Below the pieces are notes generated by a model. It saw nothing but the letters and a program-made list of their open reading frames with translations. It made no database searches and was not told the DNA's origin. The position numbers were made by a program, and so were the translations under genes. 46,694 nucleotides of DNA from Bremia lactucae (lineage: Eukaryota; Oomycota; Peronosporomycetes; Peronosporales; Peronosporaceae): contig NC_090612.1 of the NCBI RefSeq assembly GCF_004359215.1, positions 4,875,017 to 4,921,710 on the forward strand, read 5' to 3'. The number at the start of each line of letters is the position of its first letter. Position 1 is the first letter of the stretch. Below are positions 1-9,297 of this stretch, piece by piece.

Positions 1-1075
1 TCACGACGCACTCGTTGCGCGTGATCTCTACTGTCATTCCTCGCGCTGATGCAGCCGTAAGCGAGAATAAATTCTTTGACAGATCTTCGACATGGAGAGT
101 GTTTTCGAGGCGAGCGTCGATCCAATCATGTCCGGTCCAAACGCGCAGCTTCACCGTTCCGTGACCGATGACCTTGAGCTTCACATTACTCTTCGCGCTT
201 GATATACTGCGCGCCTGGCACACTTCCTCATACTCCACAAAAGCTTCCCGGTCCTTGCACATATGTGCAGATGCGCCACTGTCCATAACCCAGCAGTCGC
301 TGACGGACCCTTCGCTTGCATTAAATGCGACGTTGGAGTGTTCGTGTCCTCCTTCTCGTGTTTCTCTTGGTCCACGACTTGAACGGCAATCCCTAGCATA
401 GTGGCCGACCTTGCCACAGTTATAACACGCTCCTGAGGGTTTCTTAGCACGCCGTTCGTGCTGCTTCTTGAGGTGCTGCTTGCCGTTTCTCTTACTTGTG
501 TAAAGAGCCGTTGCTTCTTCTACACGTGCCGTGTCCTTGTGCCGCACTTCCTCAGCAATCAACTTGCTCACGAGGTCGCTGAAATTAAAACTTGACACCG
601 ACATGCGAAACGCCTGCACTAAGCTCTCGTAGCTTGCAGGTAGACTCCTCAGCATCACCGCACATACGTCCTCTTCACTTGGCCCGCAGTTAGCGCTATT
701 CATCTTCATGACTAGATCTTCAAGCTCTGTCACGTGACCACTGATGCTTGAAGCTGTGTACTGAAAAGACGCAAACTTCTCCTTAAGCCAAAGTCGATTC
801 GCCATGTCTTGTGTGCGATGAAACTTCGCCAGCCTTCCCCACGCCTCTCTCGCCGTCGTCGCGTCGATAATGTGCATCAACTGCGCGTCACTCAGATTCA
901 GCGCAATCGCGGCGTGCGCTTGCTGCTCTTTCACAGCATTCGGAGCGTCTACACCGGAGACAGCTCCCCATAACCCCTTGGACGTGAGGTACATCTTCAT
1001 CTTGTAGCTCCATAGCACGTAGTTTGAGCCGTCAAAAGGCTCAATCTTGAAACCGGAGTCGTTGCTTGGGCTCAT
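1..1075 (-). CDS. gag: Copia Gag, with the start of the protease/pol region, partial
   Basis: The ATG at 1075-1073 lies directly inside the LTR. The protein begins MSPSNDSGFKIEPFDG and then has the FDGSNYVLW motif typical of copia Gag N-termini. The zinc knuckle CYNCGKVGHYARDC (C-X2-C-X4-H-X4-C) falls near 380-425. The protease-like DSGAS segment follows and the reading continues off the window. The stretches I translated are open. Gag packages element RNA in cytoplasmic particles. Against the plus-strand copy there are scattered substitutions (for example around codons 30-37) but no length change, so this copy may be the less damaged of the two. Confidence 0.75.
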   Translation of the reverse strand, partial: MSPSNDSGFKIEPFDGSNYVLWSYKMKMYLTSKGLWGAVSGVDAPNAVKEQQAHAAIALNLSDAQLMHIIDATTAREAWGRLAKFHRTQDMANRLWLKEKFASFQYTASSISGHVTELEDLVMKMNSANCGPSEEDVCAVMLRSLPASYESLVQAFRMSVSSFNFSDLVSKLIAEEVRHKDTARVEEATALYTSKRNGKQHLKKQHERRAKKPSGACYNCGKVGHYARDCRSSRGPRETREGGHEHSNVAFNASEGSVSDCWVMDSGASAHMCKDREAFVEYEEVCQARSISSAKSNVKLKVIGHGTVKLRVWTGHDWIDARLENTLHVEDLSKNLFSLTAASARGMTVEITRNECVV

Positions 1076-1079
1076 AACC

Positions 1080-1521
1080 TGTTGATTTACGTTAACGCTA
1101 TGAGCTTGAAGATGGGCTTACGGTCGAGATTGCAAACCGGAAAGTAAGTTATATTTTGAGTTTAACTTTATCCTACCGTTAGCTTTATCCTACCGTTAAC
1201 TTTATCCTACCGTTAATTATTTCCTATCGTTTGCTGCGCCCCTTGACCAGATATGTGGACTACCATAAAATGGGGGACGTCACTGTCTGGCGGTACAGTG
1301 CTGGTGAACCCCAAACACCAGTTCCCGAAGGTTTTACTTTTTGTCGTTACCGGGTATGGAACCGGTGACCAGTGGGTCGCACCGCCATGCCTTACCCGAC
1401 TGAGCCACAACACACGATATTTTCCACACTCAACTTCTTCGTGTTATTCTTGTAATTTGATCCCGTATAAACGCATATGCATAAAGTGCAACACTTTCGA
1501 TGAATACATCAATCTTCAACA
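1080..1521 (-). repeat. Copia LTR (5' LTR of the minus-strand element)
   Basis: This 442-bp LTR starts TGTTGAAGATTG and ends ATCAACA when read on the minus strand, the same termini as the LTRs at 9298 and 16204. It contains the tRNA-like module at 1342-1414. Near its inner end (about 1167-1225) are several tandem copies of a roughly 17-bp unit with the core AACGGTAGGATAAAG. Confidence 0.9.
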
Positions 1522-2460
1522 ATGTCGTGGGGTGGGATTGTCTCGGTGTATACGGCGATTGCCATTCCACCGCCGATTAGCAACCGCCTTGGTCATGTGA
1601 AATCGAAGACTTCGAAGCGATTAACCAGTCGAGCCGATGCGGCGAGCTGATGAATCCGGGGATGGTATCCCATGGCGTGAGCCGCTGGCGAAATTGGTCT
1701 TCGTACGCCTGTCGGTCGACGGCAATGTCGTCATCAAGGACGAGTGGGCATTCGTCGACCTGCTCCACAGGTCTTCCCCGCACTCGGGCATCGTTGCAGG
1801 TATTTCGCGTAGTCGGCCACGGGCCAAACCTTCACTGCGAGCAGCTGGTCTCTCGTTCGTGGGACGCAAGTGTCACGACGACACTTGTGGTCTCCTTACG
1901 GGTCCAATGGAAACAGTGGAGGTGCTTGTTCGCAGGTGTGACTCAAACTTCTGGGTCCATGGTGACGTCGTCACGTGGTACACTCGCAGCAGGTGGTTTC
2001 GATTCTGGATAAGGCGTGTGGCATAATGAACGTTGGTGAACATCGGGGATGACAGTGGCGTGTCGGACTCGCGAGCCCAATTCAGTTCTTGTGCACGCTC
2101 TTGCCGCTTGCGGCGTCGAGAGGCAACTCGCAGAGCGGACACAGCAAGCGGCTCTTTACTCGGGTGATGTTTGAACAGCGCGTTGCGTGAAGCTATGCGG
2201 CGCAGCTTGCTGAGCAAGTTGTTTCGCTCACGATCTTTCGCATCAGAGTTGTTTGCGTCCTAATGAGATGCATTTCGTGAAGATGATGTCGTAGTATCCG
2301 GTGGGTCATCACGCACGGTGTTTGGCGGCTCAAGTGATGTTTCTTTGGCGTGCCCGGTGGGCGTCGTGACGTCTGCACTGTATCAGTCGATGTCGTCGTG
2401 GTCTGCGAGTGCCGTGGGGGTGTCTTAGGGTCGGTCGTCATTGTGGTCACTGCAGTGGTT
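1522..2460 (-). other. Unidentified decayed coding remnants
   Basis: Short minus-strand open stretches at about 1577-1783, 1873-2217 and 2193-2450 together look like one broken reading. They are basic, rich in Arg, Ser and Thr, and separated by stops and frame changes. I recognise no domain. The position next to a Copia LTR and the lack of a complete frame suggest an old mobile-element or gene remnant. A plus-strand reading at 1637-2026 is equally possible and equally unidentified. Confidence 0.25.
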
Positions 2461-3228
2461 CTGAGTGTGCGGTACTACCAGCGTGGCAGACTCGTTGTGT
2501 CACTTCCCTTCGGATTTCCCCTCCCAGCAAACGCTGATTTCTATTTGGGTGTGGGAGGGCGTAACGGGGTCACATGTGACCAGTGTACTGACACAATAAA
2601 GATATTATGACTATGTCATATAGTCGGGGTGTGGGTCAGTACATCAGGGAATATGGCTGGGTTACCGTTGTGACTCAGCTAGGTACGAATTACACGTGTC
2701 GGCACATCAAGTACGGAGTTTTGATCATCAGGAGAACTAAATTAGTCGCATTTAGTAGCCTGATTTATTACTGTACTTAGACTGCTTAAAGATCTTAATG
2801 TATTACAATTCACAGCTTCCTCTGTGAGTTAGCTGTGTGACCCTGTCACAATGACTGTGTGTGCGAGCAACTTCAAAAGAAACTTGTGAATTTGACACGT
2901 GGCGGCTCAAACAATTGTCTGAGCCAAGCCTTACAGGCTTCACACGACCTAAACACATATGGGTGTTAAAGCTTGAGCGTTAAGGTAAAAGTTATGGTCC
3001 ATCCGGCCATGCTGGTCATACAAAGCTTCTCTTTCATCGCGCCACACACGATGTAACGACTTTTAATGGATTCGTCAAGCTCGACGAACCGTAGCGTCCT
3101 CCGACTTTCGTGAACTTAGGGATATCATTTTTTGAGTTTTCGAGTCGACGCGCGTGCGTCAGCCTGGCAGCAGCTTGTATATATTGATGTCTCAACAGCT
3201 TTAACTGTTAAGAGCATTGCTGATGAAG
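2461..3228. other. No gene seen (AT-rich intergenic)
   Basis: I see no supported coding frame, LTR terminus or RNA gene here. From about 2740 the composition turns AT-rich. Confidence 0.4.
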
Positions 3229-3480
3229 CTAGATTAAATTTTCTCGGGCCTCATCGAGTTTCTGTTGGATGGATTCGGCGATAGCCGCATGACGCTTGTC
3301 TCCCTTTAAGCAAACACATCGCGTAGACGGCTCGCCCGCCTAAAATCGAGCTGATCCGTTCAACCACTCTGAAGCCACTCGAATGAGTAAACATCTCGCG
3401 CACCGCAGAAGCTGTCTCCTTTTTCACCCAACGTTTTATGATGGATAGGACGTAGTAGTCTTTGGACGGACCCCAGAGTG
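3229..3480 (-). pseudogene. Truncated, frameshifted small-protein remnant, unidentified
   Basis: Read on the minus strand, the frame contains SKDYYVLSIIKRWVKKETAS, then a stretch with RVVERISSILGG and AVYAMCLLKG. A one-base frameshift near 3298-3302 leads into DKRHAAIAESIQQKLDEAR and a TAG at 3231-3229. The 5' side stops where an LTR-like fragment begins at about 3487, so the N-terminus is missing. The helical, Lys/Glu-rich C-terminus could belong to an oomycete secreted effector, but no RXLR or signal peptide is visible and I cannot assign a family. Confidence 0.3.
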
Positions 3481-3486
3481 CTATCA

Positions 3487-3540
3487 GGTGAAACGGGGCA
3501 CAATCTGCTTGTACTACTTCAGTACAAGCTCACCTACACT
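3487..3540 (+). repeat. Gypsy B-like LTR fragment
   Basis: The segment with ACGGGGCACAAT, then GCTTGTACT and ACTTCAGTACAAG resembles the first 50 bp of the Gypsy B LTRs at 27079 and 45322. It is short and diverged. Confidence 0.45.
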
Positions 3541-3964
3541 TAAGTTAGTGAAGAAATATGCCTCTGATTATTTCGCGTGCATGTGGTGTAACGACGCACC
3601 TTTCGCTAGGATTCACAACAGTGCTAGCCAACCTGCACTTATAGCAGTGAAGGTGAGGTTTCTCCAAATACATCACGAACACGACGTGCAAAGCAAGTTT
3701 ATAAGTAGCTAAGAGTCTAAGCTACTAACTCTACGGATGATAAAATGCATCACCACGTTAGAATTGATCGTAAAGGTTACCTCGAAATGCATGCAACTGG
3801 TGTTGCTAGTGTGCAGCACCAGGAACGAAGTGATCGTAAAGATTAACTTAAGCGCAATGTAGCTTAAATGCTAACAATATTAACGGGTGAATTCTCTACT
3901 ATAGACAATTGCGAATGGCGCGCGCGACCAATAAATTGCTTAGCTATTTTTACCTTCACCATAA
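3541..3964. other. No gene seen
   Basis: A 74-codon plus-strand open stretch covers 3488-3712 but overlaps the LTR-like scrap and has no recognisable motif. The sequence GATCGTAAAG recurs near 3768 and 3830. Nothing else is supported. Confidence 0.3.
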
Positions 3965-3974
3965 ATGGTATATC

Positions 3975-4165
3975 TGGCTCAGCCGCTTATAGAAGCGATC
4001 TTGCTCAATCTTTCGTCAAAGACCGCTTTGCCCGTGTTGCCTTCTGAATTCTTCGGTAGACCAATCACAAAAATTCATACTGATGGACTCTTAAAATTTA
4101 GTGGTACGGGCAAACTAACAAGCGGCGCAATTGCATGTGCCAGAGATTACGATGGCCAGTGATTT
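3975..4165 (-). pseudogene. Gypsy integrase fragment
   Basis: This is the counterpart of 35930-36085 in copy A2, the part of integrase around the first catalytic Asp and the RLSKMAHLAAVP block. No continuous minus-strand frame remains. It is joined almost directly to the RNase H fragment at 4260, so the HHCC zinc-binding region in between is deleted. Confidence 0.55.
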
Positions 4166-4259
4166 GTTTTGCCACAGGCTCTTGGAAGCAACAAGCCCGT
4201 GCGATTTAGTCTATGACCGGCGACGACACAGTCGTAACTTGATCGAGCTCATAATCAGG

Positions 4260-4541
4260 TCAGCGTGACATCATATTGACCAAAGCGTTTTGCTTTTCCG
4301 GCTTATGATTAAACTCGAGGTTCATTCCGCAAAAAAATAAAAGCTCCCGTGCCTTCCTTTGCGAAAGGTGATGCGACGGAGTCGCAGTTCGTAACGACGC
4401 ATGATCTGTATAGATTACAAAAGGCTCAGATCCAAGCAGAAGCACTCTATAATTAATAAATTCATGCTTCGTAGAAAACAGATCTTTGTCATCAATTGAA
4501 ACGCAATTCTCTACATTTATAACGCGGTTCCCATGCTTCAC
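4260..4541 (-). pseudogene. Gypsy RNase H fragment
   Basis: A 93-codon open stretch contains the DKDLFSTKHEFINYRVLLLG block and PFVIYTDHASL. These match the Ty3-type RNase H region DKELLAMKYALVKFRVHLLG and the YTDH motif. It matches 36540-36745 of copy A2, and continues into QNALVNMMSR, the counterpart of the QNALADALS linker before integrase. It is an isolated fragment. Confidence 0.65.
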
Positions 4542-4559
4542 AGATGCGTCACAGACGAC

Positions 4560-5040
4560 ATTGAAAAGCTTTTTATGATCGGCAGAGCCAAAATGAATGC
4601 GTATATGAGACTTTCAATTACCACTTAATAAGCATAATTCTCGGTGCTACGCCGGCACTAGAATGTATCTTTCTGAAGCAGATTGGACAATGGCCTAACC
4701 ATATGCCAGTAACTTTTGCTGCACTAGTGCAAGTAATTGGCAAACTCAAGAAATTTATTTTGGTCCTTGGCAGCAACTTATCTCCTTAGACAGTTACCTT
4801 AACAGGATCCGCTTCAAGGCCTCGCTTTTCAACACCCTAACAAACATTTTTTAAGCAACTTATTTGTGCGCATGCACTGGAGCACTGCTCGTAAGTGTTC
4901 CAAGGGGATGTATACATCTGACCGACCCTGGTCCGTATGACAAATATCTCATCAAAATATGTCTGTGTAAACCTCTACTAAAGCGAAATAGTTGTGTCGC
5001 CAGACGATTTACCGTAGCTGCGGCATGAAAAGCCCCTCAG
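4560..5040 (-). pseudogene. Gypsy reverse transcriptase fragment
   Basis: Nucleotide similarity to 36830-37390 of copy A2 is visible in blocks, for example the sequences around GGATCCGCTTCAAGGCCTCGCTTT and GCGCATGCACTGGAGCACTGCTCG when read in register. The frame is destroyed by indels and stops. Confidence 0.55.
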
Positions 5041-5489
5041 ACATAACAAACAGCCTACATAACTCTAGCTCATCATTCAGTGAACGTAAACATTAAACTC
5101 AGCAAGAAATGCCTTGACGTACTGCCAACAATGTCATGATTGACATTTAGTATTGTGCTACGAGGTTGACCTCACCCTACAGAGCTTTAACGTACCACTT
5201 CCCGTGCGTCAGTGATCACACACTTGACGATTGGGTCCTAGACCCTCGATGCTTTCAGCTTGTAGTGATTCGTGATTACAATGAGCGTCACTTGTCGGAG
5301 TAGGTGCCATTTCACTAACGGTCAACGAGACATGCTCGAGACTGATGTCATCGACACTGGAGTTAAAAAACCTCAGACATTTTAATGTCCAGCAAACTGA
5401 CGGATTATCTCAGTGGCTCGCGCTAGTATCATGTTTGGTGCCTAGTAAAGGTGGGTCAGGGCTCGCCAAAATTTTGCTTACAGCATTTG

Positions 5490-5830
5490 CGCGTTGCGCC
5501 TAAGATCTATCAATCGATGGCTCATAGTAGTAAATCGAGTCCATACCAAGAGCAAGATCATCAGTCGAATTGGAATTAAGGGCAAGAGAACCTTCAATAC
5601 TGTCAAAACCCAAAATCTTCGATCCTAAGTTTAACAGAACTTTAGACGCCGTGACACGAGTCGCATTCGGTAAGTAAGCGTCATTACATATCGCTGACTC
5701 ACTTCAAGTAACGACATCGAGCATAATTGCACCGCTTTGAAGCCAAAAAGTATTGCCAATGGCTTATCAAAGCCCTCCAAAGTCGCCTCAGCCACTAACA
5801 AGCCAGGCTTGTATCACCGCTCCGTGCTAT
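5490..5830 (-). pseudogene. Gypsy protease-region fragment
   Basis: The block at 5490-5690 parallels 19100-19325 of copy A1, the retropepsin flap and C-terminal half (LDLDSRYDLILGM region). 5737-5830 parallels the DSG active-site neighbourhood. It has no open frame. Confidence 0.5.
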
Positions 5831-5839
5831 GGGCAACTC

Positions 5840-6110
5840 ACTGTTGCTCTGATCGGAACATAGCCAAGTTCATGGCTATTTCTATTTTTAGAGTTCAAAA
5901 AAGGAGACTTTCTGCCCCTTTTCTCCAATATATTTTAGCACTTAAGACAAGGGGGCGAGCCTTAGGCTCCTGATCAAGTAATGAAATTTACATAGTAGGC
6001 ATGGCTGCTGCCAAATGGTCATGAATGTGTCGAATCAGGTGAACTCGAAGTGCATAAAGGCTTCTAGCCGCTCACTAGCACCCCTTGGCCCTCAGAGCAG
6101 GATATAATTT
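5840..6110 (-). pseudogene. Gypsy gag fragment
   Basis: This corresponds to 20230-20500 of copy A1, the N-terminal half of Gag. Recognisable landmarks are the GGGGCGAGCCTTAGGCTC block (PRARPL in Gag) and the GCTGCTGCCAAATGGTCATG block. It is frame-broken. Confidence 0.55.
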
Positions 6111-6299
6111 ATTTGCTCACCCGCAACAAAAGCTTTCAGCTTTTCGGATGCTAAGCGTTGAGCCTTTGAAAGGTTCTGGACCGGTTCTATCCTCACAGAA
6201 AATTATTCTTAGAGCCTCAGGCGTAGATTGACGTATATATCTTCTAATCTAAATCCTTAAGTTAGAGGATATCTCATAGGCCATAAGAGCAGAAATTTC

Positions 6300-6480
6300 G
6301 CAATTTGTAGGATTAAATGGCAACTAGTGCCCAAGAGTACGTGCCTTGAGAAGGCTCTTAAATGTTAGAAATTGCAGCGCAAGCCTTTCAAATGCACAGA
6401 ACGCGTTTAGATCTAAGAAGGAAGTAAGCATTAGCTACGCTTTGAATGTGAATTGCCTTACCCTAACAGCTCTGATTTTG
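6300..6480 (-). repeat. Gypsy A LTR remnant
   Basis: The blocks TGGCAACTAGTGCCCAAGAG, GCGCAAGCCTTTCAAA and CCTTACCCT occur in the same order and spacing as in the family A LTR at 7520-8008. It is strongly diverged, with no preserved terminus. Confidence 0.5.
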
Positions 6481-6778
6481 ACTATCTATGATTAGTGGTT
6501 GACCCGTGTATTATCCATTAAATTATCAGTATAACTTCACATACACCGGTATCTATCATTAGTGCGTATCACAGTATCCACAAAACACTTCAAAATTATG
6601 TGCATCATATGAATAGTGTGTAACACATTATTGAGGAATAGACACACTTCGTAGGATAATATGAATAGTGTGTTACAGATTATTGAAATACACACTTGAT
6701 TAATGTGTATTAGGCTCAGTGCTCGATATTTCATAATGCGCAAACGATGAAGAGCTGGGTCGTTTTGATGGGATACGC
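6481..6778. repeat. AT-rich DNA with a direct repeat
   Basis: ATATGAATAGTGTGTAACAC followed by ATTATTG (6606-6633) recurs as ATATGAATAGTGTGTTACAG with ATTATTG (6659-6686), spaced about 52 bp. The repeat lies just downstream of the transposase pseudogene, so it may be a subterminal repeat of a DNA transposon. I could not define a terminal inverted repeat pair. Confidence 0.4.
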
Positions 6779-7386
6779 TCAATGCAAAGGGGGCACAGCT
6801 TCTCCATCAAATGATTTCGATTCTTGTTCACAATCGCCTGCAAAACAGGTGTTAGCTGTGCAATATGCCACTGCCTCCGAAACATCAGCAAACAACCTTT
6901 CTTTGATCGTCTTGAATTTGTACTTCTCCCAAAGGGTCGTTCACTCGTCCTTAATCTTGGATATCCCAAAGCTGTCGCACGGCTACACCTTGTCTGTGGC
7001 GCATGCTACAAGCTTGTGTATGCTGGCACCAATGCGGTTCAGGCAATCCTGCACTTCGAGGCCGTCATTGTGTCCTCCATAGTTGTCTACATAAATAACG
7101 CGCTTGTGCTCGGGCATGTTGAAGGCAGGGAAATTACGTCGCTGAGCGCGAGGCTCATTCCGCCACTCCAACCAAATCTTTTTTGTCATAAAGCTTTTCA
7201 CAGCTAATCTATAGGAGACGCCAGGAACATCATCTGGCACACCACGGATGGGATAGGAGCAGTTCTTGTTTTGAAAGATCATAAATGGGGAGAAAATTGT
7301 AGCGCCTGGGCCACCGGTAAGCCGTACGACCATCGTCATGGCCATGCCATCAGAGACAACGTCGGCGTACTTGATGTCATTGTCAA
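6779..7386 (-). pseudogene. DDE-superfamily transposase, 3' part, pseudogene
   Basis: Reading leftwards, the frame contains LTGGPGATIFSPFMIFQN, then PIRGVPDDVPGVSYRLAVKS, MTKKIWLEW and the catalytic-core-like RVIYVDNYGGHND. After this come CDSFGISKIKDEW and a tail ending at 6779. VDNYGGHND matches the VDNxxxH block around the second Asp in pogo/Tigger-type DDE endonuclease domains. Two in-frame stops are present: TAG at 6985-6983 (in the position of Gln before PCDSF) and TGA at 6943-6941 (in the position of Trp). The N-terminal DNA-binding domain and first catalytic Asp are absent because homology fades near 7386. It is dead, probably from a DNA transposon once common in oomycetes. Confidence 0.7.
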
Positions 7387-7514
7387 TGGTGTAGTTTTAT
7401 GACTTTACAAAAATTAAGGAAGCAGATATAGTATACTTTAGTGTGTACCACACCACAATAACGGCTAATAATCAAAGTGTACCGCGTTACACTTCAGTCG
7501 ACGTTGCCTGTTCC
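7387..7514. other. Flank of the Gypsy A1 insertion
   Basis: This is AT-rich DNA between the transposase remnant and the TSD. It contains GTGTACCGCGTTACAC at about 7478-7493, a possible end of the DNA transposon. Confidence 0.3.
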
Positions 7515-7519
7515 CAGCT
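7515..7519. repeat. Target-site duplication of Gypsy A1 (left)
   Basis: CAGCT lies immediately before the LTR at 7520. The identical CAGCT follows the other LTR at 20997-21001. Confidence 0.9.
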
Positions 7520-8008
7520 TGTAGCGGAGCTACCTCGCTCCTAAAGTCAGAGGAAGACTTTCAGACTCAGAAAGTCCCTTAGTTCTATTAAACTAATGGG
7601 TTAAACAACTAAGGGAGTCGTACAAGCTATTAAAGCTTAAGGAATTCTAGTTCAAGGGATTCAGGGGTTCGTAGAACCAAGTGGCAACTAGTGCCCAAGA
7701 TGATATACCTTAAAAAGGCTTCTATCTCTTACAGATCAATGCGCAAGCCTTAGGAAGGCACTTAACGCCTTAAGATCGAAAGGGGGACTGAATTTTATTT
7801 AATTTTTTTTTTAAATCTGAAAAACCTTACCCTCGCTTATTAAAATAGATTTTGGCCGCCAGATTTATATCTGGTGGCGACCACATTTATTACCCATAAT
7901 AAATGGGATTTAAGTAACTAACTATTTTAAAATTAGATAAAAGGGTATTTACCCATAAAGTAAATGTACCACAACAACGGTTCTCCAACCGATATGTGCC
8001 CCATTACA
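7520..8008 (-). repeat. Gypsy A1 3' LTR
   Basis: 489 bp. On the plus strand it reads TGTAGCGGAGCTACC...CCCCATTACA. The inner edge at 8009 abuts a C-rich run that is the polypurine tract GGGGGAGGG on the minus strand, which fixes this LTR as the 3' one. Confidence 0.92.
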
Positions 8009-9052
8009 CCCTCCCCCGTCAGACTGTTGACACCGAGTGGCAACATTCGCTTCATTTCCTCTTTGAGGTTGGAAGCTAAACAGCTAACCGTTTGGTTGTG
8101 TTATCCAATTCCTTTGTCTAATGACAATCAAGCGTGAGTCACGGACTCTGAGCACCTTCCTCGACGATTAGGGAATGGTGGACTATGAAAGTCACTCTCA
8201 ATCAGAGGAGGAGGAAAACGAGCGGCGTTCGCTCACGCCTTTTTCCTCCGGACGAACGTCGGCGAGCCCCGAATCCGTTTCCAGAACGTGGTGCCGCTGA
8301 TATCTTAACTGCATTGAGCAGGACACGGAACCCTGAGTCCAACATTATTACGAAACTGCTAGATGGAAGAGCAATAGCAGATAATCCTAATTGAGGAAAG
8401 AGCTCGTCGTCGAGCTGCCGAAATAGCGAAAGCTAAGGCTCATAGTGAATATAGATTCACTCCGCTTAGTGCGGACGAGCGTCTCAAAGAGATAGCGGGT
8501 CATAGCTTGGCCATCTGGATCTCTGGTGACCCGGCGAGGACGCCGGAGGAGATCGCTGCTCGTGATGCTCTTCATGAGCAATGCCTTACGCCGAAGGTAA
8601 TGACGCGAAGCCAGTATCTGACGCGTTTTAGTGATCAAGCCCGTGGGGCTTCGGTGGCCTCCATGAGGGAAATTCCGATCGTTTTGTTTCCAAACGAAAC
8701 AAGAACTGAAAACGAAGTCTCATTTAAGAAATAAGTACACCGGGCCCGCAAACTCCGTAATATCTGGAATATGAGAGAGTCCGCGGATAGAGGTGATGTT
8801 CGTTTGGAACGGAAGCTTCGCTTCGACTTTGCTAAGCTTAAGGCCAAAGGCCAGTTACGTTCGGCATTTATGCCACAAAACGAAGAAACGCCTAGCCAAT
8901 ATTTCAGTGCTTCGGTTGACCGTACAACCATGGATTGAAGCCGCACTGAAGCTTTAGATTACCTCATTCCACGTTTAGTGCTGGGAAGCGTCGTTTGACG
9001 CGAGTTGACCCTGAGCTTGACGCTCAAAAACGTCAACGGCGTACGGGCAGTC

Positions 9053-9297
9053 TTACCGAAGATGTGCCTCAAACTCCCAAGAGTTATCAGAAGAGGGGTA
9101 CCCTAGCCACTTCACTAGATACTGGTATTGACCCTCTAGACGACGTCGCTTTAAAAGTTTTTCCACATGAAACTGAAGGTTCCCCCGCGCATCAAGCAGC
9201 GCGGGAGGGGGCCGAAATTTCGGCGGAAGCATTTGATGCTCTACGGCACGAGGTGCAACTTCTTCGTGAGGTCCTTGCTTGGGGTGCGAGATCTTTT
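9053..9297 (-). pseudogene. pol: Gypsy A1 pol 3' end: chromodomain
   Basis: The frame contains GNLQFHVEKLLKRRRLEGQY, then QYLVKWLGYPSSDNSWEFEA and a stop at 9053. This is a chromodomain: an initial F-x-V-E-K-(I/L)-L block, YLVKWxGY and NSWE. Such domains sit at the integrase C-terminus of chromoviruses and guide insertion to particular chromatin. The upstream half of pol resumes at 16649 because the Copia cuts it. The antisense of this same DNA encodes part of the accessory ORF. Confidence 0.85.
9293..9297. repeat. Target-site duplication of the Copia (left)
   Basis: CTTTT lies directly before the Copia LTR at 9298, with an identical CTTTT at 16644-16648. The uninterrupted target can be seen in copy A2 at about 34980-34990 (GAGCTCTTTTGAGGCGG). 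Confidence 0.93.

Larger units (their letters stand above)
1..1521 (-). mobile_element. Ty1/copia retrotransposon, 5' part, truncated by window start
   Basis: This stretch is the reverse complement of the first 1.5 kb of the plus-strand Copia at 9298: LTR, primer-binding region and gag. The LTR is at 1080-1521 and gag runs from 1075 leftwards off the window. The gag part has exactly the same length (1075 nt) as the matching part of the other copy, so there is no net indel. The right-hand target-site duplication cannot be checked because the left end is outside the window. Confidence 0.9.
3965..6480 (-). mobile_element. Decayed Gypsy A-related element
   Basis: Aligning by eye to the better copies at 7520-20996 and 33777-39812 shows the same order in the same orientation. 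From right to left there are LTR remnant (about 6300-6480), gag (5840-6110), protease region (5490-5830), the pol linker repeat (5100-5270), RT (4800-5040), RNase H (4260-4541) and an integrase piece (3975-4165). Frames are broken throughout and parts are missing between RNase H and integrase. It is clearly older than the two other family A copies. Confidence 0.75.
8121..9297 (+). pseudogene. Opposite-strand accessory ORF of Gypsy A1, N-terminal part
   Basis: This plus-strand reading lies between the 3' LTR and the pol 3' end, antisense to the element. It starts at ATG 8121 (MTIKRES), continues to MVDYESHSQSEEEENERRS, and runs through DERLKEIAGHSLAIWISGDP, a charged middle with RLERKLRFDFAKLKAKGQL, and an alpha-helical end EAFDALRHEVQLLREVL. 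The Copia insertion splits it at 9297 and the C-terminus resumes at 16649. In-frame stops (TAG at 8169-8171, others near 8732 and 8936) and frameshifts make this copy dead. The same reading in copy A2 (34205-35144) lacks the first TAG, which shows that the longer ORF is ancestral. Function unknown; a gag-like or regulatory role is possible but not shown. Confidence 0.6.
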
